In this document: piece by piece, positions 43,066 through 52,378 of the stretch
Layout of the letters: the number at the start of each line of letters is the position of its first letter
How positions within the stretch are numbered: the first letter of the stretch is position 1
NCBI GenBank assembly: GCA_964195995.1
Contig: CAXMQS010000094.1
Location: forward strand, 124,001-188,000
DNA length: 64,000 bases
Reading direction: 5' to 3'
Source of the DNA: CAXMQS01 sp964195995
GTDB lineage: Bacteria; Actinomycetota; Acidimicrobiia; Spongiisociales; JAOTWH01
Position numbers and translations under genes: made by a program
The notes under the pieces: generated by a model
Databases searched by the model: none
What the model was told of the DNA's origin: nothing
The model's input: the letters and a program-made list of their open reading frames with translations, nothing else

Positions 43066-44046
43066 GTGCACTACCTCGGACTCGATCTCGGCGGCACCAA
43101 TGTCAAGGCGGCCGTCATCGACGTGGAACCGGGGACGGCTCCGATCGTCGGAGCCACAGAGACTCGGCCAACCGGGGCCGACCGGGGCCCTGCCGCCGTT
43201 GCAGAGGGCATGGTCGCCATGGGCGTCGACATGGCCCGGATCCATGGCCCGTTCGCGGGCGTTGGGATCGGAGTCCCCGGTCTCTTCAACTTCGACACCG
43301 GCGAGATCGCCTTCTTCACCAACCTCCCCGGCGCCTGGGAGGGGTTTCCGCTGCGGGCGATCATCGCCGAGGGCCTCGGCATTCCCGCCACCCTCATCAA
43401 CGATGCCCGCGCCTTCACCCTGGCCGAGGCCACGGTCGGAGCTGGTCGCGGATGCTCAACGGTCGCCTGCATCACGCTCGGCACCGGAGTCGGCGGCGGG
43501 CTCTTCATCAACGGTGATCTCCACTTCGGAGCGTTCGGAATCGCCGGCGAGATCGGCCACCAGACCGTCGTACCCGATGGCCCGACGTGTGGGTGCGGGA
43601 ACCCCGGGTGTATGGAAGCGCTCACCCGGGCGCCCGTTATCGCCGCAGCCGCCGGCCGGGCGACGATGGAGGAAGTGCTCGCCGGAGTCGCCGCCGGCGA
43701 CGCGGCGTGCGTGGCGGCCTTTCAGCAAGCAGCCGCCTACCTGGGCATCGGGCTCGCCAACATCATCACGGTGATAGGACCGGAGCGCATCGTGGTCGGC
43801 GGAGGCGTGGCCGACGCCGGTGATGCACTGCTCGACCCCATACGGGAAGCGGTGCGGGCCCGTGTCCCCCTAGTCCCTCCCGAACAGGTCAACATCGTCG
43901 CGGCCGAACTCGGGTTCACGGCGGGAGCCATCGGCGCCGCCCTGGCCGCCGTGGAATCCCCAACCAAGGATCACCGGTTCCTGGCCGGTGACTTCCCGAG
44001 CGCCCAGATCCGACGAGCCGACTCCGAAGCTACCGATCTGCAGTGA
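43066..44046 (+). CDS. ROK-family sugar kinase
   Basis: ATP-dependent sugar kinase, most like glucokinase or N-acetylglucosamine/N-acetylmannosamine kinases. The 326-residue protein begins YLGLDLGGTNVKAAV, has the phosphate-binding LGTGVGGGLF near residue 140 and the ROK zinc site GEIGHQ...CGCGNPGCME near residue 165. It lacks an N-terminal helix-turn-helix, so it is a kinase, not a repressor. The GTG start follows GGAGG. Its last 17 bp overlap the convergent aldolase gene. It probably phosphorylates the sugar handled by the surrounding genes. Confidence 0.9.
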   Translation: MHYLGLDLGGTNVKAAVIDVEPGTAPIVGATETRPTGADRGPAAVAEGMVAMGVDMARIHGPFAGVGIGVPGLFNFDTGEIAFFTNLPGAWEGFPLRAIIAEGLGIPATLINDARAFTLAEATVGAGRGCSTVACITLGTGVGGGLFINGDLHFGAFGIAGEIGHQTVVPDGPTCGCGNPGCMEALTRAPVIAAAAGRATMEEVLAGVAAGDAACVAAFQQAAAYLGIGLANIITVIGPERIVVGGGVADAGDALLDPIREAVRARVPLVPPEQVNIVAAELGFTAGAIGAALAAVESPTKDHRFLAGDFPSAQIRRADSEATDLQ

Positions 44047-44644
44047 CAGCGGTCAGAAGCGCCGTCCGTTTCTCAATCACCGTGCGCTCGCGAGAACCCG
44101 TCAACCAGGAGCCCACCCCCACCGCAACGGCACCGGCGTCGAGGTAAGCGGCGAGATTGTCGGCCCCGACGCCGCCGGTCGGTATGAAGTCGACCTGGCT
44201 GAACGGTCCCCGCAGCGTGCGCAGGTGTGGCGGCCCGCCTACCGAGGCCGGAAAGAGCTTCACCGCACTGCACCCGAGATCCCAGGCCCGGACTATCTCG
44301 GTGGGCGTGACTGCGCCGGCCATGACGGGTACAGCGTTCTCGACTGCCCAACTCACCACAAGTTCGTCTGTGTGGGGCGAGACGATGAAGGCAGCGCCGG
44401 CCTCGACGGCTTGGGCAGCCTGAGGCACGGACATCACGGTGCCGGCGCCGACGAGGAATCCGGACCCGTCGAGCTCGGCGATCGTCGAGACCGCATCATC
44501 GGCATCGAGGGTCACCTCGAGCACCCCGATCCCGCTGCCAAGCAGTACGGCGGTCAACACCTCGGTCTGTTCGGGTGAAAGCCGCCGGGCGATGGCAATG
44601 ATCCGCTGGCTGGTGATGGGGGTCGGGAGCGCCGGCCTGGTCAC
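44030..44644 (-). CDS. KDPG/KHG-type aldolase
   Basis: Class I aldolase of 204 residues predicted to cleave a 2-keto-3-deoxy sugar phosphate (or 4-hydroxy-2-oxoglutarate) to pyruvate and an aldehyde. Catalytic Glu in VLEVTLD near residue 41, Schiff-base Lys in GCSAVKLFPAS near 126 and the phosphate loop IPTGGVGADNL near 155 are all visible. The GTG start overlaps the upstream SDR stop (GTGA). It is the last of 12 co-directional genes and would yield central metabolites from the pathway. Confidence 0.9.
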   Translation of the reverse strand: MTRPALPTPITSQRIIAIARRLSPEQTEVLTAVLLGSGIGVLEVTLDADDAVSTIAELDGSGFLVGAGTVMSVPQAAQAVEAGAAFIVSPHTDELVVSWAVENAVPVMAGAVTPTEIVRAWDLGCSAVKLFPASVGGPPHLRTLRGPFSQVDFIPTGGVGADNLAAYLDAGAVAVGVGSWLTGSRERTVIEKRTALLTAVTADR

Positions 44645-45426
44645 GACGATCCCTCGGTGACACTCCACCCACCGTCGACTACCAGCGCCTGGCCCGTTAT
44701 GTATCGGGACTCATCGGACAGCAGGAAGAGGGCGGCGTCGGCGATGTCCCCCGGCGGGATGACGCCGCCGACCAGCGGCTGCTTGGTCTGAAGGTAGGCC
44801 AGGATCTTGTCGTCTTCCTGAACGCGTGACGACATCGGCGTATGCACCACGCCGGGCTCGATGGCGTTGACTCGAATGCGGTCGGGTGCGTAGCGGGCAG
44901 CCGCCGCTTGCACCAACGCCAGCTGAGCGCCTTTGGCCGTCGCGTATGCATGGGTAGCGAACCGCTCCGGCGACGGATGCTCGGCCAGGACGCTCGAGGT
45001 GACGACGATCGACCCACCCTCCTTCGCCAGCATGTGCTTGATCGCCTCCCGAACGGACAGAAACGATGTTGTCAGGTTGAGGTCGAGCGTCGCCTGCCAC
45101 GCTTCAAGCGAGATCGTGTGAACAGGGCCGTCGCCGAATCTCCGTCCGCTGCCGCCGGCGACCGCGAACAAGCCGTCGATCGTTCCGAAGCGGTCGAGGC
45201 AGGCCGCGAACGCGTCAACGGTGGCATCCTCGTCGGTCAAGTCAGCAGCTGCCCAGCCGTGATCGGCGCCCGCCTCGGCAAGCTCGGAGTGCAGAGCCTC
45301 GCACTCGGCCGCATCGACGGAGATCGTGAACACCGACGCGCCCTCGGCGGCGAGTCGGTGGGCCGCCGCCGCCGCGATGCCAGTGGCGCCGGTCACAACG
45401 CAAACGTGATCAGCCAGACGGCTCAT
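44641..45426 (-). CDS. Short-chain dehydrogenase/reductase
   Basis: SDR of 261 residues starting MSRLADHVCVV, with GAGG upstream. The cofactor motif TGATGIAAAAA has lost one conserved Gly of the usual TGxxxGIG. The catalytic Ser lies in VTSSVLAEH near residue 140 and AYATAKGAQL supplies the Tyr and Lys near 155. The C-terminal DGGW phrase is normal. It overlaps the aldolase start by 4 bp. The substrate is unknown; position next to the aldolase suggests it makes or uses a keto-acid precursor. Confidence 0.87.
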   Translation of the reverse strand: MSRLADHVCVVTGATGIAAAAAHRLAAEGASVFTISVDAAECEALHSELAEAGADHGWAAADLTDEDATVDAFAACLDRFGTIDGLFAVAGGSGRRFGDGPVHTISLEAWQATLDLNLTTSFLSVREAIKHMLAKEGGSIVVTSSVLAEHPSPERFATHAYATAKGAQLALVQAAAARYAPDRIRVNAIEPGVVHTPMSSRVQEDDKILAYLQTKQPLVGGVIPPGDIADAALFLLSDESRYITGQALVVDGGWSVTEGSS

Positions 45427-45442
45427 GATGATGACCTCTGGG

Positions 45443-46099
45443 TCACAAGCCCTCCATCCGGAACCCGTCGACCGACATCTCCAGATCGCTATCCACCGCC
45501 ACCACCAACCCGGAGACCCACGGCGGCTCGCCGATGTCACGGCCCAGGAGGTCGAGCCCGACGGCCCGCAGCAGCGGCGAGTGCGTTACCGCGACGACGA
45601 CCCCGGGCCTGCCCGGGACATGGTCGACCAAGCTCCCTGCGAATGACCTGACCCGGGCCGCCACGGACTTAGCGTCCTCACCGGGGGGCGAGGAATGGGT
45701 CAGCCACCACCCGATGCGATCCGCCGATGCCATGAACTCAGGGAAGAAGTCGAGGGATTCCACGTCTTGTGCGGACAGGCCGTCGACCTGATCGGCAAGC
45801 GCATCGGGGCTGCTAACCATGTTGACCCTGACCCCAGCAACGTAGAGATCGGGGTTGCGGAGGGCGAGTGCCACCTTGGGGCCGACGACTTCGCCACCAG
45901 CGTCGACGACACCTCGTGCCAGATGGGCAGCAGTGTCCATGGCGCGACGGGTTTCGCCGCTGAGAACCTCAATGGTCTGTCCCTCACGGCTACCGAAACC
46001 CTGCCCCACCTCGAACGCCTCATGCTGGGCATTCTCGGTTAGCGGCACATCCCCTCTGTGTGATGCAACCTCGCCGTGTCGGAGCAGGAAGAGTCGCAC
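45443..46099 (-). CDS. Histidine phosphatase family protein
   Basis: Predicted phosphomonoesterase of the phosphoglycerate-mutase-like superfamily, 218 residues. The catalytic RHG motif is at residues 7-9 (LLRHGEV), the second Arg in SGETRRAMDTA near residue 50 and the second His in VAVTHSPLLRAVG near residue 171. The GTG start directly abuts the stop of the metallo-beta-lactamase-fold gene. In this operon it could remove the phosphate added by the split phosphotransferase or by a kinase (inference). Confidence 0.85.
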   Translation of the reverse strand: MRLFLLRHGEVASHRGDVPLTENAQHEAFEVGQGFGSREGQTIEVLSGETRRAMDTAAHLARGVVDAGGEVVGPKVALALRNPDLYVAGVRVNMVSSPDALADQVDGLSAQDVESLDFFPEFMASADRIGWWLTHSSPPGEDAKSVAARVRSFAGSLVDHVPGRPGVVVAVTHSPLLRAVGLDLLGRDIGEPPWVSGLVVAVDSDLEMSVDGFRMEGL

Positions 46100-46957
46100 C
46101 TAGGAGTCCGCTGTCATCTTGTCATGGAGGGAGGCGGCGTTGAGGGTCTGGATGTGGTCCATCATGTAGCCCTGGCCGATGTCGACCGGGTAGCGATCGG
46201 CGAAAGTGACCCTCTCAACGGTCTCTTCACGAGTCCACCCCTTCGAGACGGCTGCGGCAACAGCCGCCTTCCAATCGAGGAGGTTCGACCTCTGGGTGTC
46301 GAGATAGCTCTTGGTAGTGACCGGGCCGTGGCCGGGCAAGATGTATTCAACATCCAACTGCCTGATCGTCTCGAGGGCCTCCAGCCACTGATCCACATCT
46401 GAGGTCATCAGCCACGTTTGGCACTCGCTGAAGATGGTGTCGCCGGTAAACACGACCCCTTCTTGCGGCACATACACCGCCAACTGCCCCGGGGTATGCC
46501 CCGGAGTGTGGATCAACTCGAAGGTGTGTGCGCCAACCTGGAGCGTGAGGTTCCCGTCGAAAACTATCGAGCCCTTGTTCGGGTCCTCGTAGTACTCGTC
46601 GCGATCTGGGAAGATCTCCTGACCATCCGGATCATCGGTCGGGATGGCCTCGGCGGCGTAGGCGAACGGGTCGAGGTCCGGCGTTACGACCATGAAGTTG
46701 TCGTAGACACCCCTGTGGTTGACGACGGTCCCGGCGCCTTTGAAGTAGTAGTTGCCGAAGATGTGATCGACATGGTGCTCGGTGTTGATCAGATAGCGGA
46801 TCTCCCCGCCGGCTTCTGCCTGGCGCCGCATGTCCACGGCCTTGGTCGGCAGCTGCGGCGTGTCCACGACCACCACCCCGGCGCTCGTGACGACGTAGCC
46901 CGGGTTGCAGCCGCGAAGGCCGGTCTCAACGAAGACGTTGGGTGTGACGTTCTCCAT
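46100..46957 (-). CDS. Metallo-beta-lactamase-fold hydrolase
   Basis: Cytoplasmic hydrolase of 285 residues. The usual HxHxDH zinc motif reads EHHVDH (near residue 60), so the first His ligand is Glu. The later ligands are intact: HTPGHTPGQLAVY near 150, FTGDTIF near 172 and the C-terminal His in ILPGHGPV near 208. A Glu-substituted site could hold one or two metals in a different way. It lies between an SDR (18 bp away) and the phosphatase (no gap). It may be a lactonase or thioesterase of the pathway; no specific substrate can be read. Confidence 0.83.
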   Translation of the reverse strand: MENVTPNVFVETGLRGCNPGYVVTSAGVVVVDTPQLPTKAVDMRRQAEAGGEIRYLINTEHHVDHIFGNYYFKGAGTVVNHRGVYDNFMVVTPDLDPFAYAAEAIPTDDPDGQEIFPDRDEYYEDPNKGSIVFDGNLTLQVGAHTFELIHTPGHTPGQLAVYVPQEGVVFTGDTIFSECQTWLMTSDVDQWLEALETIRQLDVEYILPGHGPVTTKSYLDTQRSNLLDWKAAVAAAVSKGWTREETVERVTFADRYPVDIGQGYMMDHIQTLNAASLHDKMTADS

Positions 46958-46975
46958 AATCAGCTCCTTTTCAAG

Positions 46976-47761
46976 TCATTGTGTCGCGGTGAGCCCGCCG
47001 TCGATGGTCAGGATCTGACCGGTGATGAACGACGATGCGCTCGAACAGAACAAGAGTGCCGCCCCCAGAAGATCGTCTGTAGTTCCGACCCGTCCGAGCG
47101 GGATCCTTGAGACGAGTCCCGCTTTGAACTCGGGGTCCGCGAGAAGCGCGGCAACCTGGGGCGTGTCTACGAACGTCGGAGAGATGGCGTTAACGGCGAT
47201 GCCATGTTTGGCCCACTCGGTAGCCCACTGCCTCGTGAGTGAGTCGATAGCGCCTTTCGCCGCGACATATGCGGAGAAGCCGGCATTGATACCCAACTGT
47301 CCGCGAACCGAGGAGATGTTGAGCACATGGCCACCGTCGCCTTGAGCGATCATCTGTCGCACGGCGGCCTGGGTGGGCAATAGCGTGCTGCGGATGTTCA
47401 GCTCCATGATCCAGTCCCATGCCTGACCGGGGTATTCCTCTGCGTCAAAGAGCACCTCACCGGCGCCACCACCAATCGCATTGAGGATGATGTCGACTCG
47501 GCCGAACTCGGTGACGGTCTCGTCGATCGACCGTTGGGCGTCATCGGGGTCCGTGGCGTCGGCCGAGATCGCCAGTGCTCTGCCTCCGAACTCGATGATC
47601 TGGCTGGCGGCCCGATCAACGGACTCTTGCGACCTGCCCACGAGTGCCACTGCGGCACCGGCACCGGCAAGGCCCTGCGCGATCGCCGACCCGATCGCCC
47701 CTCCGCCACCGGGGACAACGGCTACCCGTCCCTCCAGGTTGAAAATCTCAGTTGTCTTCAC
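46976..47761 (-). CDS. Short-chain dehydrogenase/reductase
   Basis: SDR of 261 residues. The GTG start (VKTTEIFNLEG) overlaps the molybdenum hydroxylase large subunit by 14 bp; an upstream ATG would overlap it by 50 bp. The cofactor loop reads PGGGGAIGSAIA near residue 19. NISSVRG carries the Ser near 144 and YVAAK the Tyr and Lys near 160. The family phrase FITGQILTIDGG closes the protein. Together with the other SDR of the operon it provides two alcohol/ketone steps. Confidence 0.87.
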   Translation of the reverse strand: MKTTEIFNLEGRVAVVPGGGGAIGSAIAQGLAGAGAAVALVGRSQESVDRAASQIIEFGGRALAISADATDPDDAQRSIDETVTEFGRVDIILNAIGGGAGEVLFDAEEYPGQAWDWIMELNIRSTLLPTQAAVRQMIAQGDGGHVLNISSVRGQLGINAGFSAYVAAKGAIDSLTRQWATEWAKHGIAVNAISPTFVDTPQVAALLADPEFKAGLVSRIPLGRVGTTDDLLGAALLFCSSASSFITGQILTIDGGLTATQ

Positions 47762-50042
47762 TCTCGATGCCTTCCGTTGTTTCCTTCTCTCGAACACTCT
47801 CTACGGTGTCGTTCATAGCCTGCCAAACCCGCTCCGGCGTGAGCGGCAGGTCCCTGATGACGACCCCGGTCGCCTGGCTGATGGCGCCGGCGATGGCGGG
47901 CGCCGTGGCCAGCAAACCTCCCTCGCCGCTTCCCTTGGCTCCCCCGGGGCCCGGACCGTCACCGTTCTCAACGAGTATCGACTTCATCGACGTCGGCAGG
48001 TCCTTGAACGTGGGTATCCGGTAGTCGAGCGCTCCGAGGTTTCGGATTCGGCCCCGGTCGTCGAGGAGTAGATGCTCCATCAACGTGTGGCCGAGTCCCA
48101 TAACTGCGGCCCCTTCGTCCTGCATCTCGACGTGCTGGGGATTGATCGCCTTGCCAACGTCGGCGACCGTGACGTGTTTCACCAGCTCGAAGTCGCCCGT
48201 CTCCAGGTCGACAGCCACCTCGGAAGCCGTGGCAGAGAACTCATAGAAGGCAGCCGGACCCCCTAGCGGGTGACCGGGCACTGCCTCCCCGCGCTCAGAA
48301 CCGGATGTGATGATCTCGCCGGGCACGGACCCGAATACGTCGGCCATGACTTCGGGGATCGTCTTGATCGTGTCGCCCACCGACACCGATCCGGGAGTGA
48401 ACGCGACACTCTCGACGGGGACCTCGTAGTGGCTGGCAGCCAGCGCGATCAGGTCCGCGATGGCTCGCCGGCAGGCGTCGACAACGGCATTTCCCATGAA
48501 GACGGTTGATCGGCTCGCGGATGTGGAGTAGTCGAATGGCACCACGGCGGTGTCGCCCATCACCAGTGCCACCCTCTCCATGGGTACTCCGAGATTCTCC
48601 GTGACGAGTTGAGTGAGGATGGTCCTGGCCCCCTGGCCCATGTCCGAGGTCCCCGCGATCAGCGAGACACTCCCATCGTGAAGGATCCGCAGGATGCAAT
48701 AGGACGCGCCCGAGGTTGCCGAGGCCTTCAGGCCGACCGCTATCCCTCGCCCTTGACCTGTCGCCAAGGGCTCACCCCAGCCCACTTCCTCGGCCGCGAT
48801 CCGCAGCGACTCTCGCCAGTTCCCGTCGGCCGGGCGGTCCCCCGGCACGATCTCCTCTCCAGGTGCGGCCAGGTTCCGCATCCTGATATCGACCGGGTCG
48901 AGCCCGAGGGCCCTGGCGGCTGCGTCCATCTGCGACTCGATGGCCCACGTCATCTGCGGGGCCCCGAAACCACGAAACGCCGTGCTCGGAGTCGTGTGCG
49001 ACATGAGGCCGCGGGCGACCGCGCGCACCGCTCCGACCTTGTAGGGACCGGCGGCGAAGTAGGTGCTCTTGTCGATCACGCGCGGGGCGATGTCGGCATA
49101 GGCGCCCATGAGGAAGTCGTCGACGGCATCGATGAACCGGAGTTCCCCGTCTCGGGCGAACCCGGTGCGGAGATGGATCCGGGCGTTGGTCCGCCGGACC
49201 GCCTGGAAGGTCTCGGGGAGGGTGAGAACCAGTCGGACGGGCCGGCCCAACTCGAGAGCCATCATCGCCACCAATGGCTCGTACTTGGGAAAGCCCTTGC
49301 CACCGAAACCGCCGCCGGGGTCGGGAGCGCGGATGCGCACCTTCGAGATCGGGAGATCGAGCAGCTGGGCGAGGGTCCGCTGCACGAGATAGGGATGCTG
49401 GATCGAGCTCCACACCACCACTCCGTCACCATCGGGGGCCGCCACGAACGCGTGCGGCTCTATCGAGAAATGGGTGACCATTGGAAAGTCGTAGGTCTCG
49501 GAGATAACGATGTCGGCTTCGGTCGAATCGACATCGCCCCAGCCCCGATCCCATTGCTCTCTGATGTTGGTCTCACGCCACGGGTCGTCGGCAGGCCGCA
49601 GGTCCTTGTCGACCACCAACGGTGAGCCCGGGTCGAGGGCATCGTCGATCGAGTAGACCCCTGGGAGCTCAACATGTTGCACCCGCACCGCGGCCGCCCC
49701 CTCCGCTGCTGATTCTTTGCTCAAGCCGACCACTGCGGCCACCGGGTCGCCGTGGTACTTGGTCTCGCCGGATGCGATCACGGGGCGGTCGGCGAATCGA
49801 GGCCCGAAGCGCGGCATCGGATGGGCGAAGTCATCTGCGGTGAACACCCGGACAACACCCTCGACATCACTTGCAGAGGATGTGTCGATGTCCTCGATGG
49901 CGGCCCGGCCACAGTCGAGTTGGACGAGGGCAACGTGAAGAACGTCTTCGATGGCTATGTCGGCGGTGAACCTCTGAGCGCCGGTCACCCGATCCGGTCC
50001 ACCGACCCTCGGGGCGGAGGCCCCTGCTCCCTGGTCAGGCAC
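47748..50042 (-). CDS. Xanthine dehydrogenase-family molybdopterin-binding large subunit
   Basis: Catalytic subunit of a molybdenum hydroxylase, which adds water-derived oxygen to aldehydes or N-heterocycles. The GTG start gives 764 residues. The substrate-binding Arg lies in TAFRGFGAPQ near residue 355, typical of xanthine/aldehyde oxidoreductases rather than CO dehydrogenase (which has AYRCSFR). The catalytic Glu is in GSGEGGLLA near residue 705. It overlaps the iron-sulfur subunit by 8 bp. It needs molybdopterin cytosine or guanine dinucleotide; no maturation gene (XdhC/CoxF-like) is nearby. Confidence 0.92.
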   Translation of the reverse strand: MPDQGAGASAPRVGGPDRVTGAQRFTADIAIEDVLHVALVQLDCGRAAIEDIDTSSASDVEGVVRVFTADDFAHPMPRFGPRFADRPVIASGETKYHGDPVAAVVGLSKESAAEGAAAVRVQHVELPGVYSIDDALDPGSPLVVDKDLRPADDPWRETNIREQWDRGWGDVDSTEADIVISETYDFPMVTHFSIEPHAFVAAPDGDGVVVWSSIQHPYLVQRTLAQLLDLPISKVRIRAPDPGGGFGGKGFPKYEPLVAMMALELGRPVRLVLTLPETFQAVRRTNARIHLRTGFARDGELRFIDAVDDFLMGAYADIAPRVIDKSTYFAAGPYKVGAVRAVARGLMSHTTPSTAFRGFGAPQMTWAIESQMDAAARALGLDPVDIRMRNLAAPGEEIVPGDRPADGNWRESLRIAAEEVGWGEPLATGQGRGIAVGLKASATSGASYCILRILHDGSVSLIAGTSDMGQGARTILTQLVTENLGVPMERVALVMGDTAVVPFDYSTSASRSTVFMGNAVVDACRRAIADLIALAASHYEVPVESVAFTPGSVSVGDTIKTIPEVMADVFGSVPGEIITSGSERGEAVPGHPLGGPAAFYEFSATASEVAVDLETGDFELVKHVTVADVGKAINPQHVEMQDEGAAVMGLGHTLMEHLLLDDRGRIRNLGALDYRIPTFKDLPTSMKSILVENGDGPGPGGAKGSGEGGLLATAPAIAGAISQATGVVIRDLPLTPERVWQAMNDTVESVREKETTEGIESEDN

Positions 50043-50496
50043 CGGGCCCTCCCGCTCTCGCGGCCTCCACCACAGCGGCGCAGATGCGCGAGTAGCCGCC
50101 GCACCGGCAGAGGTTGCCGGACAGCCCCTCCCGTACCTCACTCTCGCTCGGCTGCTGGACACGAGCCAGCAACGAAGTCGCTGCCACCACCATCCCCGGG
50201 ATGCAGAAGCCGCACTGCACGGCCCCCGCCGACAGGAAGCTCTCCTGGAGGGGTGTCATGTCGGCTCCTCCGAGACCTTCGATGGTGGTCACCACGCTCC
50301 CATCGGCCTCGACGGCCAGCACCAGGCACGAATTGACCGGATCGCCATCGAGGATCACCGTGCAAGCTCCACACTCGCCCTCTGCACAGCACTCCTTGGT
50401 CCCGGTCAACCCGAGTGCGGTGCGGACCATCTCCAGCAGTGTCATCGACGGAGCGACCGCCACCGTCCTGGGAGCTCCGTTGACCGTCACCTTCAT
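50035..50496 (-). CDS. Molybdenum hydroxylase [2Fe-2S] small subunit
   Basis: Electron-transfer subunit of 153 residues. The plant-type ferredoxin cluster Cys lie in CCAEGECGAC near residue 38 and NSC near 60. The second cluster uses CGFC near 99 and CRC near 136. Order and spacing match CoxS/XdhC-type subunits. The ATG has GGGAGG upstream. It passes electrons from the Mo site to the FAD of the adjacent subunit. It overlaps the large subunit gene. Confidence 0.93.
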   Translation of the reverse strand: MKVTVNGAPRTVAVAPSMTLLEMVRTALGLTGTKECCAEGECGACTVILDGDPVNSCLVLAVEADGSVVTTIEGLGGADMTPLQESFLSAGAVQCGFCIPGMVVAATSLLARVQQPSESEVREGLSGNLCRCGGYSRICAAVVEAARAGGPGA

Positions 50497-50507
50497 GGGC
50501 ACCTCCC

Positions 50508-51338
50508 TCACGCCGAGGCCTCCAGCTCATCGACCGCCGCCCGGAGCGCCCGCCGTGAGTGCACCCCGAGCATGGCCCGGCGGTAGTCGGCCCCGGCTCG
50601 CACATCCGAGATCGGGCTGGTGACGGCCAGGAGCCGCGACCACCCGTCGTCTGTGGATAGATCGTCGAGTGTCGTTTCGGCCAGCAACGGCGTAGGCCCG
50701 ACGGCTCCGAAACCGAAACGAGTCATCCCCGATGGCTCGACGGCACAGGCGAGATTGACCGAGGCCAGGTCGACGCCCCGTCTGCGAGTCACCCGCGCGA
50801 ACGCCGACCCGACTCTCGTGGTCGGAATCGGGAGTCCCACCGAGGTGACGATCTCGCCTCGAGCCAGCACAGTCGACCCAGGACCAACGAAGAAGTCCTG
50901 TAGAGGAATCGTCCGGCTCCCTCCGGCACCGAAGGTGGCCACCGTGGCCGAATAGGCCAAGAGCGGCGGGGCCGTGTCGGCGGCAGGCGAGGCATTACAC
51001 AGATTGCCGGCCAGAGTCGCCCGGTTACGAATCTGAATGGATCCCACAACCGAGGCCGCATCGGCCAGAGCCGGGAAGTACCGCCTCACATGACGGTCGT
51101 GCATCAACTGACTCATCACGACCCGCCCTCCGATCCAGAGCAGGTCTCCCTCGATCTCGACATCAGCTGAGATTTCGGGAACGGACTTCAGGTCGACCAC
51201 CAATGCAGGGCGCGATGTGTGGTGGCGAATAGCCACCAGCAAGTCAGTGCCGCCCACCAATGCCACCGCACCGTCACGGGCCAGCAACTCGGATGCCTCG
51301 ACGAGGCTGTCGGGTCGGTGGTATTCGAAGTTGGTCAT
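50508..51338 (-). CDS. Molybdenum hydroxylase FAD-binding medium subunit
   Basis: FAD subunit of 276 residues. VGGTDLLVAIRHH near residue 28 and the TLAGNLCNASPAADT loop near residue 108 bind FAD as in CoxM/XdhB. The ATG, 4 bp after the upstream stop, is preferred over more distant starts that overlap the ATP-binding subunit gene. It completes the M-S-L order (transcribed medium, small, large) usual for CoxMSL-type enzymes. Confidence 0.92.
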   Translation of the reverse strand: MTNFEYHRPDSLVEASELLARDGAVALVGGTDLLVAIRHHTSRPALVVDLKSVPEISADVEIEGDLLWIGGRVVMSQLMHDRHVRRYFPALADAASVVGSIQIRNRATLAGNLCNASPAADTAPPLLAYSATVATFGAGGSRTIPLQDFFVGPGSTVLARGEIVTSVGLPIPTTRVGSAFARVTRRRGVDLASVNLACAVEPSGMTRFGFGAVGPTPLLAETTLDDLSTDDGWSRLLAVTSPISDVRAGADYRRAMLGVHSRRALRAAVDELEASA

Positions 51339-51342
51339 CGGG

Positions 51343-52278
51343 TCACGCCGTGATCGGACGCGATTGAAGGACGAAGAGATCATCAGATTCGAACGCCCAC
51401 TCGATGTCCTGCGCCGACCCGAAGGCCGACTCGAGTTCGATGCCGACAGCGACGAGGCGAGAGATCTCGTCTTCGTTGAGGACCTGGGACGCCGCCATCT
51501 CATCGTCGAGGTCGAGTGTCATCGTCCCGCCATCGGTGTGGCGCATGATCATCTGGTCCTGTTTGCCGACGCGCACGCTCTTCAGAGCACCGTCGCGCTT
51601 GGCCACATAGTTGTCGGGAGTTGTCAACCCGGATACCAGGGCCTCTCCCAGGCCGAACACCGCCTCGATGACCATCTGGTCTGTGCGCTGCCTTATCGGG
51701 TCGGTCGTGAACATGACCCCTGACTTGTCCGAGGCGACCTGCTGTTGCACCACGACCGCCATGCCGAGATCGGAAAGTGATCCTTTGCTCTGACGATAGA
51801 AAAGGGCCCTCTCGGAGAAGAACGATGCCCAGCAATCGACGATTCTGCGCAGAACATCTCCGGAGCCGACAACGTTCAGAAAGGTCTCCTGCTGGCCGGC
51901 GAAGCTGGCCACTTCGCCGTCTTCGGCACATGCGCTCGATCTGACCGCGACGAAGACGTCTCGCCCCAAGCTGGCGTAGGCACTGGTGATCTCCGCGGTC
52001 AACTCCTCCCAGGGGGCTGCGCCGGCCACCATGCCCTGGATCTCGCCGGCGATGCGGGCGCCCTCGGCACCGGCCTCGAAGGATGCTGCAAGATCCCTGA
52101 CGTCGGAGAGCACGCTCTGTTTGGTGAGTGAATCGTTGAGGGCAGCCGCCGTCACCACGAATCCAGGGGGCACCGGCATGCCGGCCGCTCTGATCCGGCC
52201 CAGGCTGGCGCCCTTGCCCCCGGCGACATCGGTCCGATGGCATTCGGGGTCATCGAGCCAGACAACGTGGTCGGTCAC
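51343..52278 (-). CDS. PEP-synthase/PPDK N-terminal ATP-binding subunit (PpsB-like)
   Basis: ATP-grasp module of the PEP synthase/pyruvate phosphate dikinase family as a separate 311-residue protein. GGKGASLGRIRAAGMPVP near residue 20, AVRSSACAEDG near 115, GVMFTTDP near 188, EAVFGLGEALVSG near 203 and the final LQSRPITA are all present. The GTG has GGAGG upstream. It lacks the swivelling His and PEP domains. The His domain is on the next upstream gene. Size and split match PpsB of phenylphosphate synthase, so it probably uses ATP to phosphorylate the partner His. Confidence 0.88.
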   Translation of the reverse strand: MTDHVVWLDDPECHRTDVAGGKGASLGRIRAAGMPVPPGFVVTAAALNDSLTKQSVLSDVRDLAASFEAGAEGARIAGEIQGMVAGAAPWEELTAEITSAYASLGRDVFVAVRSSACAEDGEVASFAGQQETFLNVVGSGDVLRRIVDCWASFFSERALFYRQSKGSLSDLGMAVVVQQQVASDKSGVMFTTDPIRQRTDQMVIEAVFGLGEALVSGLTTPDNYVAKRDGALKSVRVGKQDQMIMRHTDGGTMTLDLDDEMAASQVLNEDEISRLVAVGIELESAFGSAQDIEWAFESDDLFVLQSRPITA

Positions 52279-52378
52279 GCTGAGACCTCCGCTCCTGAGG
52301 GCTGGTTCCCTTTGGCCTGGGCGCACGCATCGCCGGGATAGCACCTGGCATGCATCTCGCCGAAGTGCGAACTCGGCC

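Noticed and set aside
43066..44046. ROK transcriptional repressor
   Set aside because: The protein starts directly with the ATP-binding kinase domain and has no helix-turn-helix.
48609..49625. 338-codon open frame antisense to the molybdenum hydroxylase large subunit
   Set aside because: Shadow of a clear gene with intact motifs; no start signal or recognisable domain.
47748..51338. CO dehydrogenase (CoxMSL) identity
   Set aside because: The active-site loop is AFRGFG, as in xanthine/aldehyde oxidoreductases, not the AYRCSFR of form I CO dehydrogenase.
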